Part shown: positions 11,400-22,600 of the stretch, piece after piece
How positions within the stretch are numbered: position 1 is the stretch's first letter
Layout of the letters: every line of letters starts with the position of its first letter
Assembly: GCF_001625215.2 (NCBI RefSeq)
Contig: NC_030383.2
Location: 60,192,949 to 60,256,948, forward strand
Length of the DNA stretch: 64,000 nt
Source: Daucus carota subsp. sativus
Taxonomy: Eukaryota > Streptophyta > Magnoliopsida > Apiales > Apiaceae
Direction of reading: 5' to 3'
Position numbers and translations under genes: made by a program
Notes under the pieces: model-generated
Told to the model about the DNA's origin: nothing
Databases searched by the model: none
What the model saw: only the letters and a program-made list of their open reading frames with translations

Positions 11400-12467
11400 T
11401 GCTCAAAAGATGACCGGCTACCGGTTATGCCAGTCAGGGGATTCCTTGTCTGCTGTGTGTGTATATTATTTTGAAAATTTTATAATTAGATATTAGATAT
11501 CATAAAATAAAACGATAATATTCCGATTACGATGTATCATGTTAGGGCATACCGGCATAGGGGTCCTGGAGATCTTAATTTTATGAATTATGTAATAAAA
11601 ATATTATTTTCCTTCTCATTTTAGTAGTTTTTTAACAAATTTTTTATATTAAAAAAGTTTAAATATGATATCTTATTATTGTTAATCGTTAAAATTCATT
11701 AATTATACATAAATATAATCAAGTTTTTTTATTTTATTTGAATTTCATGATTATTTATTTAATAATTTTTAAAAGTCTTGTAAATTAATAATAGTCAATA
11801 TTATTAATAATATAAAAGCTGTGTAGAATAAAGAAAAGAAATAATTATTATACATGTTATTTTGACAAACAAAGACTATTAAAATATAGAAGGGAGGGTA
11901 TGTTTAAAAATTTCGTCTATACTTACTTAAAAAAATAATTGTATTTTTTGAAAATAAAAAAATAATAATTGTATTGATATGAACAATTTCTCCAAAATTA
12001 TGCTTTACATTCAAGTGGAGCCAAACATGTCCAGAGAGGTGAAATCCCACTGTCGGTGTCGGCCATATGACCGGTTAGAGGACGATTTGCCGAGTTGTTG
12101 GGTTGGAGAGGGACCCGGTAGAGATAGGACTCAAGGGAGGCTCGAGAGTCAAATTGTTCACCCAGAAATTTTGCAACTCAGTTTCTATCAATACCAACTA
12201 CAGACCTCCCTGCTTTGATTTACTTTGATAATTCCAGAATATTCGATAAATTGATAAAAAAAAATATAAGTCGGACTTAATCAGTGAACCAGTGAATAAG
12301 AATTAATTAAATTCATAAAAAAATGTAATTAAATTAATCAAAAATTAATTAGATGATTTAATTGAAAAATTGAAAATTTAATTAATTCGACAAGTCAGAG
12401 ACTAGTGATCAACTGCTTAAAATTGTACTTGCTTTAAAATAATACGACTTGCTTGATATCTGCTTTA
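11400..12467. other. AT-rich intergenic DNA, no gene seen
   Basis: Upstream of SAMS copy 2 the sequence becomes very AT-rich. A slightly GC-richer island at 11985-12220 has an open frame without recognisable domains, start context or homology, and I do not call it a gene. Confidence 0.5.
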
Positions 12468-12861
12468 GAGCAATCCCAATGCAAACTCTTCTTACTCATA
12501 TTTGATCTAGGTGAACAAGATTTAAGGGTTAGGATCAAAAATCAGTCCTCCAACGCAACTCCTTATCCCCTAAAATTTTTAGGAGAGAGAAAACTCATCA
12601 CCTTATTTGGAGCAAAAAGCCAACCCCTATAATACGATATCATCAATATTTTACTTATAATATGACATATATTTACTCCAACTCTACCTCTTCTCAGATG
12701 TATTACCTTAAATATTGAATAAATATTAATTTTTGAATTATAAGTAACAGGTATAGGTAATGCCATTGGAATAAAACAACTTTTTGCTTATTTATATTTT
12801 AAGTAATCATTATTTTATTATATTTTAGGTAACTAATATAGGGATTACCTTTGGGATACTC
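12468..12861. mobile_element. Tourist-like MITE with TTA duplication
   Basis: The left end GAGCAATCCCAATG and right end TTTGGGATACTC are imperfect inverted copies. The trinucleotide TTA stands on both sides (12465-12467 and 12862-12864). A 3-bp TTA/TAA duplication is the PIF/Harbinger (Tourist) signature. The element is 394 bp and has no coding capacity. Confidence 0.55.
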
Positions 12862-13099
12862 TTACTAATGTCAAATATAATTTTAATTTATTATATTGAA
12901 AAAATTCTGAACCGATTATTAACATGTGCTGTTAATTATTTTCAAGAAAAAACATGTGCAGTAAACACTAATAACATAGAACTATTAATAAATGTATAAT
13001 TTAAATTTTTTTATGGAATTTAGAATGGAAAAAGTTGGTGAGCTAAGTAAGGTGGAGGGAGTTGGTGAGGGAAATGCATTTCATACAAGGAATTGCAGT

Positions 13100-13685
13100 A
13101 GCATGTTTAGTAAACATAGTTCCGTAACTTATTTTTGAGATTTTCTTTTTATGAATAAAAATATAATATTCAAACTTTAATTCAGAAAAAGAAATTTTTA
13201 AAAATAAATTACACAACTACATTTTGCAGGAGCATTAAAGTCCGTGCCGCGTCCCCATCCGCCAATGTATACTACTCAGGGACGGAGGGAGTAGTTAGCA
13301 AGTGATCGACAAGCTCCCAGGAGGTTGGTCTTACTGACACGTGTATGTCACTTGGAATTAGGAGTAGGTGTTTAATGACACATCTTCGTATACATGTGGA
13401 GGGTGACCTATCACTCTCATTTTTCTTTTTCTTTTTATATTCATTCTCATTTTTACTTTCTCTCCCCTTATTTTTTTACGTTATTTTTCGGCACGTTTTT
13501 TCACACTCATTTAAAATATAGTTCCATAATATATTTTTTAAATTTTTTCCTCTGAATAAAAATTTGATATTTAAATTTTTATTAAAAAAAATTAGAAAAA
13601 GGTTATACAACTATACTTTACAGGAGACTTAAAATGCGTGCAAATAGTGAACGTAAACAACCACGGGTGACGGATGGAGTAATAT
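13100..13685. mobile_element. Two damaged Stowaway-related MITEs side by side
   Basis: The first ends with GGGACGGAGGGAGTA at about 13279-13293 and has the family interior (GTTCCGTAAC, GAATAAAAATATAATATTC, AATTCAGAAAAAG). The second, about 13474-13681, has CGGCACGTTTTTTC at its left and AATGCGTGCAAATAGTGAACG near its right end, closing with GACGGATGGAGTA. Both have the palindromic interior of the complete copies at 5185 and 21171, but one or both termini are eroded. Confidence 0.55.
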
Positions 13686-13974
13686 ATAATTCCCTGTGTT
13701 CCAAAATTATTTAGCTCGTGGACTGATTTTGATACATGTCAAATAATGCAGAAAAATTGTAAACAATTAAAATAGACGGGCGAGTATATATATTCTTTTC
13801 ACCGTCAAACAATTATTTTTAAAGTCGAACATTGCGATGCTGTAAGGCGTAAGCATGCCACTAATCACTCGCATACGACAGAGTTATTGGCCTGACCTAA
13901 TAAGACGTAAATATGAAAAGAACCAATTTTTCACGTCGATTCTCAGCTCAAGATCTTTTCACATTACTTTTATT

Positions 13975-14560
13975 AAAACGGTTTTTCTATGGTGTATCCA
14001 TGGGCACACAATAAGCATAAAATTTGATAGATTTTCCTTGTTTTGATTGGTTTACACCTATGACCCCCCTTATTCACACCAACCACAACAATGAAAACAC
14101 ACCAAATTTATGAGTTTTCGTACTTAGCATGTACCCATGTGCACACACTAGACAAATTAAAATTACGAATTTTCTATGGTGTGCCCATGAGCACACAATA
14201 GTCACTAACTCTCATGAAAATACTAGTTTTTGATTGGTGGATGGATAATAAATGTTGACAGCTCCCCTGCATTTACACCAATTCCACCAATCAGTTATCC
14301 GAATATATATGTTATTGTCATTAAGTAGCATCATTCATAGCACGGGTCATTAAAGTCAAAAATATAATCATAAGAACGGTTTTTCTATGGTGTGCCCATG
14401 GGCACACAATAGGCGTTAAATTCTATGAGTTTGATGCATTTTTATTGGTCATCTAGTCATAAATAAGGATGACCCCCCTCATTCACACCAATTCAACCAA
14501 TCAAAATCCACCAAACTCATCAAATTTTGTGTATATTGTGTGCTAGAAAAACCCTTATAA
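13975..14560. repeat. Cluster of MITE-like units with CTATGGTGTGCCCATG ends
   Basis: The phrase TTTTTCTATGGTGTGCCCAT or a close variant occurs at about 13982, 14173 and 14383, each followed by GGGCACACAATAG or GAGCACACAATAG. Between copies are inverted partners such as ACCCATGTGCACACACTAGAC and CACCAATCAAAATCCACC. The pattern suggests at least two, partly nested, inverted-repeat elements. A related palindromic element sits in MATH7 intron 2 (55936-56102). Confidence 0.5.
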
Positions 14561-14713
14561 GAAATAAAAAATAGCACTAGCCGTTGATATTACCAGTTAA
14601 TTAGATAATGTTACACTTTGCACTACTGTCTTACATATGATCATTGATCCAGCACTCCAATGGCCTTTTTACGTTTGGTTTGTAAATTAGAATAAACTAT
14701 CTCATTCTTATAA

Positions 14714-14744
14714 CTAGCTTCTTAACCCGTGCAAAGCACGGGTT
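14714..14744 (-). mobile_element. Helitron-like 3' terminus
   Basis: On the minus strand the sequence AACCCGTGCTTTGCACGGGTT forms a strong hairpin and is followed after six bases by CTAG and then T. A short GC hairpin just before CTRR, with insertion next to a T, is the usual 3' end of plant Helitrons. The 5' TC end was not located, so the length is unknown. Confidence 0.45.
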
Positions 14745-15033
14745 GCTTTAAATAATTTTGTGAATGAAAAATATCTCTTTTTTTTTTTTTAAACAAAGGT
14801 GTTAATCTAATAACAGAAAGTAATACGGCATCTACACCAATGATTGAGTCGAACAAACTGAATGTATTTTGAGTAAAGGATAGTTTAGTCATTTTGGATT
14901 AAATTGAACAAGATTCGATTTTAGTGTTACAAGTATGTGTAAGATACTTGGATATATAGAATAAAAAAAAATAGTTACGGGCTAATCACTGTTTCAGGCT
15001 TCTGGTCATTAGCTTTTTTACCGGGCTGCTTGA

Positions 15034-15209
15034 CAAACTGCTTCTTTTATCATTAACTACAGTATATATTCCATGATGTTTAAACACAATTGGAAATATA
15101 ACATCTCATTATATCAGCAGCCAAACTGCTTCTTTTATCATCAACTACAGTATATATTACATGATGTTTAAACACAATTGGAAATATAACATCTCATTAT
15201 GTCAGCAGC
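15034..15209. repeat. Tandem duplication, 88-bp unit
   Basis: Two adjacent copies start with CAAACTGCTTCTTTTATCAT, at 15034 and 15122, and run to TCAGCAGCC. They differ at only a few bases, so this is a recent local duplication. It has no coding potential. Confidence 0.85.
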
Positions 15210-16479
15210 CGCGCATCAATCGTCAACTTAGAGTTTTGACTATGACAAAAGAGTATACCTTCATCTACGATCGAACATTAAACTGCTCAGAAAGAATACC
15301 ATCATTTTGACTATGTTTTACATGATTTAAAGATCTATTTTATGTAACTTTTCGCAAGGATTTCAAATATACAATTTGTTTTAAGTTTGTAATCAATAGA
15401 TAGTAAATAAAAAGTACACGAGTGTACCATAGAGAGTAAATTAAAAGTACGAGCGTACCATCGGTAGAAGTCAAAAATGCGATGGTACCATCAACAATTT
15501 CCATAGATTTAATTTAAATTTATATTTACTTGTATTTTAAGTCTTATTATCTTGATGTCTAAATGTACATATATCCTTACTATGATGATATTATTAAAAT
15601 GTAAATATAAAAAATATACACCATTTAAAATTTTATTATATAATTAAATTATCATTCACCTAAAATTATTGAAAATTTTATAAAAACAAATAAGATTCTT
15701 GTCGATTCAGAGTCTTTGTCGTATAGTTAAAAAATCATATATATGATTTTATTAAATCATATATATAATTTTATTAAATCACAATAATTAAATATTCTAA
15801 AAATCGGCCGATTAACCGAATAATCGATAACAGACGAATTTTTAATACGATTTGGTAAAATTCGATTAAATCGATGATTAATTGGTCAAAATTGGATTAA
15901 TCAGTCAAAAATCAGGTAGAATATTAAAATTTACAAAATTTGTGGGGAAAATTTAAAATTTTAAAAATGATTAAATATATATTATTTATATGTATAATAT
16001 TAAAATAATTTCAAATAATGATCGTGTTATAATTAATGTATATAAATGCTTAGACATTAATGTATAATAAATACATTGCTTAGACATTAATGTATAATAA
16101 ATGCGTTAATATTAAAAGTCAATAATAACCTTTATATATATATTAAAATATGTGTATTAAGCGAAGGGTATATTAGTCATATCGAATTAATTTACAATGA
16201 TATTAATGTCTAATAAATACGTTAGTGTTAAAAGTCAATAATAACCTTTATATACATAAATATTGTATAATGAGCAAAGGATAAATTGGTCATTTTGAAT
16301 TAAATTATTCATGGTTGCTGTATTATATATATAATAGATTGCATGCAAATTGAACAATTTTTTAATATGTTTTGTCCAAAAAAATTTATAATCACATAAA
16401 TATATTATAAAATTTTGCAAAAATTACTAACTAGAATTTACATGATTGTTAAATATATTTGACCAATAATATATTATAA
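15210..16479. other. AT-rich intergenic DNA with small local repeats
   Basis: No gene is seen. A short motif, TTAGACATTAATGTATAATAAA, is repeated at about 16048 and 16079, with a diverged relative at about 16200, each near GTTAGTGTTAAAAGTC-type sequence. Otherwise it is simple AT-rich spacer. Confidence 0.45.
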
Positions 16480-17029
16480 GAGCAAATCCAATAGGTTACC
16501 TAAACTTGCTCCTAAACCAAAACTCACATTTAGGTAATGTACTATTAAAAAAAAAAAAAAAAACTCTAACACTTTACTAGTGTTACTTAAATCACTAGCC
16601 AAACCTCAAATCTCCTAGCCATTACCTATTTATAAATAACCCATAATCATTACCTATTTAATATTTATGAATAAAATAATCATCCCTCTCCTTCATTATT
16701 TGTCTTTTCCCTCCCTTTCCCTTTCTCTCTCAAATTTATTATTAAAATAATCTTAAGAGAACAAATATAGAGATTGTTATTGGAGTTGACACCAAAGATA
16801 GATTACCTAAATCACTAAGACTCATTAAGATTCATTATTTTATATTATTAATTCCCTCCCTTTCCCTTTCTCTCTCAAATTTATTATTAAAATAATCTTA
16901 AGAGAACAAATATAGAGATTGTTATTGGAGTTGACACCAAAGATACATTACCTAAATCACTAAGACTCATTAAGATTCATTATTTTATATTATTAATAAG
17001 TAACGAGATAGGTAACCTATTGGACTTAT
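16480..17029. mobile_element. MITE with AATAGGTTACCT termini and an internal 145-bp tandem duplication
   Basis: The left end GCAAATCCAATAGGTTACCT and the right end AGGTAACCTATTGGACTTA are inverted copies. Inside, a 145-bp unit starting TTCCCTCCCTTTCCC is present twice (16707-16851 and 16852-16996). A shorter relative without the duplication is at 53709-53937, where the AATAGGTTATCTATCTC end and the interior TAACAATCTCTATTTTCGTTCTC (seen here on the other strand) are recognisable. Confidence 0.6.
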
Positions 17030-17344
17030 CATTAGTGCTAAGCCATTTTCAATCATTATGATCCCAAATTTAAAATTTGTATCATCAATTAATCCGAATT
17101 TTGATTAAATTCTTGAAAACCCCAACAGCACCTACCGATCTAAATTACTACTTATATATTATATTACATAAATATTACAGAGAAATTTATAAAAATATTC
17201 ATATTTTCAATTTTTTTTCAAAAATACAGTTAAAGTTGCAACACATTTGCTTTAGGGTTAATTAGAGGTTGCGAACAAGGTTGTAAATGGGTTTGTGCCT
17301 ATTTCTCTAAGTAATTTTTGTAATTTGGATCATATAATATCATA

Positions 17345-17604
17345 CTCCCTCCGTCTCCTTTTACATGTCTCTTTTGAAAAAAAAAATTGTCCCAAATTAC
17401 TTGTCCACTTCTCTTTTCAAAGCAACTTTTTGTATGTTTTTTCAAAATGTAACAACTTCCAATGTTTGACTAGCATATATATACACAACTCTATCTAATT
17501 CATTGCATTTATTAGGGATATGTATGAAAACAAGATATCCACCTAACATTTTCTTAAGATGCCTTATTTTTTCAAAAGGGACAAGTAAAAAGGGACGGAG
17601 GGAG
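17345..17604. mobile_element. Stowaway-type MITE upstream of MATH1
   Basis: The ends CTCCCTCCGTCTCC and GGGACGGAGGGAG are inverted copies flanked by TA on both sides. The inner ends (TTTTACATGTCTCTTTTG and CAAAAGGGACAAGTAAAA) are also complementary. The element ends about 330 bp upstream of the MATH1 start codon. Confidence 0.75.
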
Positions 17605-17937
17605 TACTAAAAAATAGTTAAGCGGATTTTAGTTGAGATTAAAGAGTAAAAGATCAAAACCATCGGAGTCCTTCCAATTCAGAGTCCGAATGGACCGAAT
17701 CTTGATCTGCACATGCACCTACATTAAAGGGAGTTATGGAGTACATGTTAGTTTGGACTTCTAATTAAAGGGGTTTCACATTCACTAGATAAGTCCATAA
17801 AACCCAAGTGCATTACCCTAGAACTATGAGGACTCCTTAATAATTCGAAACCCAAAAAGCGGAATAAAATCGACTGCAATTATATATCCAACTCTTATCA
17901 CAAAAATCTCTAACTGCTAGTACTCTGTCATATATTC

Positions 17938-20058
17938 ATGGCTATAATCTCTGAGAAAGACGAAGAAGGTTCGATTCTAGTTTTTCTTTTTCTTCTTTTT
18001 TGCATTGATAACATGTACATGCATGCTTGTTTTATACATATCTAGATCCATTTTGTTAAAATACTAGGAATTCTTGCCCGCTGCTAAGCACGCGGGTATA
18101 AATCTTTTTATAATTGTTGGTTGTTAAATTAAATTTGTTCACATGCAGGGATTTCGAGAGAAATAAAAAACTATCCACAACCGGCTGATTACTTGTTTAA
18201 AGTCGAGTCGTTCTCGCTCCTTGAAAAAAATGGTATAGAGAGAATCGAATCCAAGACCTTTGAGGCCGGAGGGCACGAATGGTGTGTTTTTTATTTTGCA
18301 CTTGGAGAATTTTAATAATGGATCTCTGTTTTTAACTTTTTGTTGCATAATCAATTGGTTGATAATGTTCTGAAACTTTACTGATTAGGCCATGAATTGA
18401 ATTTTCGTGCACAGGAAAATTGTGGTATGTCCTAGTGTTCGGAATGCAAGTGATGGAGATTACTTATCTATATACCTGTTGCTGGCAAGCGATTCTCGGA
18501 AGGAGGTTAATGCTATTTTCAGGTTTTTTGTGTTTGATCAGATTCGAGATTGGTGTCTTCTTGTTAAAGGTACGGATACTAATCACATTTAGTTCAAAGT
18601 TAACACACAGTGGGTAATTAAGCCTAATCATCTTGATCAATTAATAGAAAAAATATACTAAGGTTTTGAAACTTTTGAGATTGTTCATCTATGTTACTCT
18701 GACTTGGATATAAATTGTCGAAAATTAGAGAGGATATTTTCCTAGTCTCTGACACTGGTACAGGGACATGTTATAATATATGAATAAACAAGTACCGAAA
18801 ATAGACACCTTAACAGAAACTAAGAGTTAATTGTAGATTGAACTTGATAATGTAAATACTTTGCCAATTAGGGATTTTCTCTACTTGCTTTTTTATTTCC
18901 GCTTCATTCTGTCTCTATTTATCGGGTTTGTATTGTAAATTCAGTTCATATGTGGTTTTTAACTTGGTTAAGTGTTCATATTTCTCAAAATTTCAAGTAA
19001 AGGATCCGACATGAATTAAGTCTCTTGTGTACAGAGATCTAAATAGAAGAGTCGGAGTAACATAGTTGACGGTTGAGAACAAAAAATATAGGCAGGGCTG
19101 CTGTGATCTATAGCGCCATTAAGCATAAATAATTACTACTACTAATCACTTGTCCTGGAATTGGAACAAATTATAGAGTCTATGATTTTTAATTAACTTG
19201 ATCCACAGTGAGTATTCTTTTTTGGCTACCTGTCCAATGCAAGTTCTTGTTTGTGTGCGTTAAATGCAGGGAAATCAAAACGTTTTGACTGGGTGAAAAA
19301 TGAGTGGGGCTATAGGAACTTCATTTCCATAGATGATTTGAAGGATCCCACTCATGGATATATAGTAGATGACACTTGCTTATTTGGTGTTGAGGTTTTC
19401 GTTAGTCAGAGCTCAGGTCTTCGTGAATGTTTTTCCATATCAAATATTGATAACACGTATAACTACACATGGAATATCACTCAATCATCAAAGTTGAGGG
19501 GGGATCGTCATTCAGATGAATTTATTGTTGGCGGCTACAAATGGTACTGTAAATACCCAGAAAACGCTTATATATGTTTGATACTACTTGATATTAGTTC
19601 TCGGTTTAAGAATTTTTTTTTTTTTCAGGGAACTATGGCTCTCCACGGAAGGAGACTCCAATCATATAGGTTCCAGCCTTTCAGTGTTTTTGGTACTACT
19701 TGATACCCCAAGTAACTCTCGTGATGATAGAGTAAAGGTGCAGTTCACCCTCAAACTTAAGGATTGGATCGATAAAAATCATCTACAGAAGACAGGTAGT
19801 CTCTGTTTTTATAAACCCCTGTACAAGTATCCTGGCATTCGGTTAGAAGATTTATAAATGACGTATATATTTTTTATTGCAGATACCCAATGGTTTAGTT
19901 TTGTTTCTTCATCTTCGAATGTCTGGGGTTGGGAGTCTTTCATCCAGTTAGAGGAACTTAAAGACCATGATAATGGATTTATAGTTGATGATTCTTGCAT
20001 GATCGAAGCTGAACTTACCATGCTATGTGCAACTCGTCAGAAGTCTCTGAGTTCTTGA
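17938..20058 (+). CDS. MATH1: tandem two-MATH-domain protein, 311 aa, six exons
   Basis: Exons by splice-site inspection: 17938-17968, 18149-18281, 18415-18569, 19270-19543, 19629-19795, 19883-20058; total 936 bp, in frame to TGA. The protein has a short leader, MATH domain 1 at about 17-151 and MATH domain 2 at about 172-307. Family marks are visible: YLFKVESFSLL at the start of domain 1, GGHEW at the first intron, FGVEVFV at its end, YTWNITQSSKL opening domain 2, and GGYKW at intron 4. MATH domains form the TRAF-type beta-sandwich used for protein-protein contact, for example with ubiquitin-ligase or protease partners. No catalytic, RING, BTB or coiled-coil segment is present. It is the most diverged copy of the array together with MATH2. 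The intron 1 sequence carries a Helitron-like hairpin. No signal peptide or membrane span is seen; it is probably cytosolic. Confidence 0.88.
18064..18097 (-). mobile_element. Helitron-like hairpin and CTAG remnant in MATH1 intron 1
   Basis: On the minus strand ACCCGCGTGCTTAGCAGCGGGC folds into a hairpin and is followed eight bases later by CTAG and TA. This resembles the Helitron 3' end at 14714. The intron is only 180 bp, so at most a short remnant can be present. Confidence 0.3.
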
Positions 20059-20584
20059 TGAATCCCGTTTAGAAGGAGATGTCTTTTGGAACATGCATGT
20101 TTAATGTTTCGACCTTCTGAGACATATATCTAAAGACTGATTATTAATTCTGACTTGATTACATCGGATTAGAAATTGTCGCTTTGTCGCTTGCTGATAC
20201 AGTTATGTATTGTGTTGCTGTTGGAGTATTACTCTTGTTAGCACATAATGTATGAAGTTTATTGCTGTTACAGTTATGTATTGTGTTTCTGCCCAGAGAA
20301 AAGTGTATACTAGACCAACTGGAGTTTTAAAAGACTTCAACTTGATAGCACCTTGTTTGTTGTTTTAAACTGATTTGTTGTTTGAAATTTAAAGCCTCAT
20401 TGATGGAGAATGACCAAAAGTAACAATTTTGTTTCCTTTAAAAAAAGTTCAATTATATCTGAACTGCTCTGTTTCAGGTTAATAATTTAAATTTCTTGAC
20501 AGTTACATTTACTAAAATTTTACATATATTCTCTCAATCTCAAAACTTTAGTTTTGTTTGGTAAAAAAAAAAAGAAGCATATTA

Positions 20585-20821
20585 CTCTCTCCATCTCAAA
20601 TTAGACAAGCTAGTTGACTTCGGGAACGTAACTTAAGATGCATTGACTGTATAGTTCCGAATTTATTTTTTTTAATTTTTCTTTTGTAAACAAAACTTTG
20701 ATATTTAAATTTGTATTTTCAAAAATAAAATTTTAAAAATAAATAATATAACTATGCGTTCAATGAACCTTCAAATGCGTGTCCGAAGTCAACAAGGTCG
20801 TCTAATTTGGGATGGAGGGAG
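20585..20821. mobile_element. Stowaway-type MITE downstream of MATH1
   Basis: The ends CTCTCTCCATCTCAAATTAGAC and GTCTAATTTGGGATGGAGGGAG are inverted copies, with TA at the left edge. The interior keeps the GAATTTATTTTTTTTAATTTTT and AATGCGTGTCCGAAG blocks of the family seen at 21171. Confidence 0.65.
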
Positions 20822-20923
20822 AATTTTTCCTCCACAAATCAAGACTCGTATTTGAATATCTGCTTTTTGATTTTTTAGCACACATTTTAAAATATACTTT
20901 GATCACATAGCTAGAAATATCAG

Positions 20924-20927
<4 letters not shown>

Positions 20928-20960
<33 letters not shown>
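20928..20960. repeat. (TA)n microsatellite
   Basis: An uninterrupted run of alternating T and A covers this stretch, following CAGTAT and ending in TTGTGAATG. Confidence 0.9.
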
Positions 20961-20962
<2 letters not shown>

Positions 20963-21170
20963 GAATGAAAGTATTGATATAATATTTTTATTCAAAAAAA
21001 AAATTAAAAAGTAAAACACAGAGATTTAAGAATGAAAAGAGTACGACTTATACATATATTTTTATTATTCCATATTGACTAATACGGATCCACACAACAC
21101 AGATGATCATCAATACTTGTGTTAAGAAACCGAAAATGACAGTAAATAGGAATAGGAGTAGTAAATCATA

Positions 21171-21405
21171 CTCCCTCCGTCCCGTTGGATTGTTAATATC
21201 ACTTTTTGGCACGCTTTTTAAGACCTCTATAAAATATAGTTGCATGAGGTTTTTTTTTATAAAAAAAATTCTGAATAAAAGTTTGATGTTTAAACTTTTA
21301 TTCAGAAAAAAAATAAATTAAAAAAACATTATAGAACTATACTTTATAAGAGTCTCAAAATGCGTGCAAACAGTGAACGTTAACAACCCGGTGGGACGGA
21401 GGGAG
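21171..21405. mobile_element. Stowaway-type MITE, well preserved
   Basis: The ends CTCCCTCCGTCCCG and CGGGACGGAGGGAG approximate inverted copies, flanked by TA at 21169-21170 and 21406-21407. The sub-ends GGCACGCTTTTTAAGACC and TCTCAAAATGCGTGC and the central AAACTTTTATTCAGAAAAA hairpin mark the same subfamily as 5185 and 13474. Confidence 0.8.
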
Positions 21406-21535
21406 TAGTCAAATTTGTAATTAATATCATAAGTAAATATAAATTGAATTTACAGTGTAGGTAATACATTGAAATGAGTAAAATTGGACAGAAAATATCA
21501 TATTTTAAATTTATTAATACATGTGAAATGACTAA

Positions 21536-21930
21536 GAGCATTTCCAACGGCGTTGGCTATGATCGTTGGCTAAATTGGACCTGTAAGACATTATGTAAAA
21601 TTTGCTGAACCTGTAAGACATTTTGCTTCAACGGTAGTGGCTATATTGGTTGGCTATAATTTAAAAATAGTATGTTATTAATATTTTAAATTGTTAAAAT
21701 AGAATATATCAGTTCAATATGGTAATAAATGATGTACAATCTTCCTACAGATTTTCTTACAGATTTGTAGAGGTTCGACAAATTTACCCATACACAGGAG
21801 GTTGGCTAAATTTATAGACAACAGTTGAGCATGGTTGGAGTTGAGTTTTTAAAGCTGTTGGCTAAATTTTTTTATTTTAAGTATGCCAACTCAACTCTTA
21901 GCCAAGGGTTTTAGATGGTTGGAGATGCTC
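21536..21930. mobile_element. Tourist-like MITE with TAA duplication
   Basis: The ends GAGCATTTCCAACGG and GGTTGGAGATGCTC are inverted copies. TAA flanks both sides (21533-21535 and 21931-21933). The words TTGGCTAAATT are repeated inside. The element is 395 bp with no coding capacity, between MATH1 and MATH2. Confidence 0.7.
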
Positions 21931-22600
21931 TAACAAGATTAAGGGACGTATAAAATTGGAATTTTAATTAATTGTCCTTAAATTATGGATTTTAATGGAT
22001 TGTCATTAAATTATGGATTTTAATGGATTGTATCTGATTTTGATTTTGTGCAGATTCCTGATAAAAATGTTGCAGAGTTGATATAGATTTTTTGAGATTT
22101 GAGCACAATGTTTCAAAAATTCATGGATTTTGGTGGATTTTCAAAATATATAAAATACACCGAACAATCCCACAAAATCCATTATTTTATGAAATCCAAA
22201 AAATTCATCAGCATTTGAATACCATAAGATTTTAATAGATTTTATACAATATCAATTGAATATTATTGAAACATAATTTAAAATCTTAATTGAATATAAT
22301 CAGATTTCCTAGCATAATTTAAAATCTTAATTGAATATTCTCAAGATTTTAATAGATTTTAAACGATCACGATTAAATACATTGATTCCATGGCGCTATG
22401 GGTTCTGGAAACTTCATGCATCGATTCAAATTAATGTCAAAAACATTTCTCATAATCCCAGAATAAGCTGAAAATGAGAGCATAACAAACATGATTCGAC
22501 CACATGTCATTAAGTTCAACTTCTCCCTGCACACTGCTTAGAATTCTCTTCAAATATATATAGACCCATATATATTTTTACTGATTCAATCTGTTAGACA

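Noticed and set aside
11979-12218. 79-codon plus-strand frame in a GC-richer patch
   Set aside because: No domain, and no evidence of splicing or promoter.
13975-14560. Possible CRISPR-like array
   Set aside because: The repeats are irregularly spaced transposon ends in a plant nuclear genome; no array structure.
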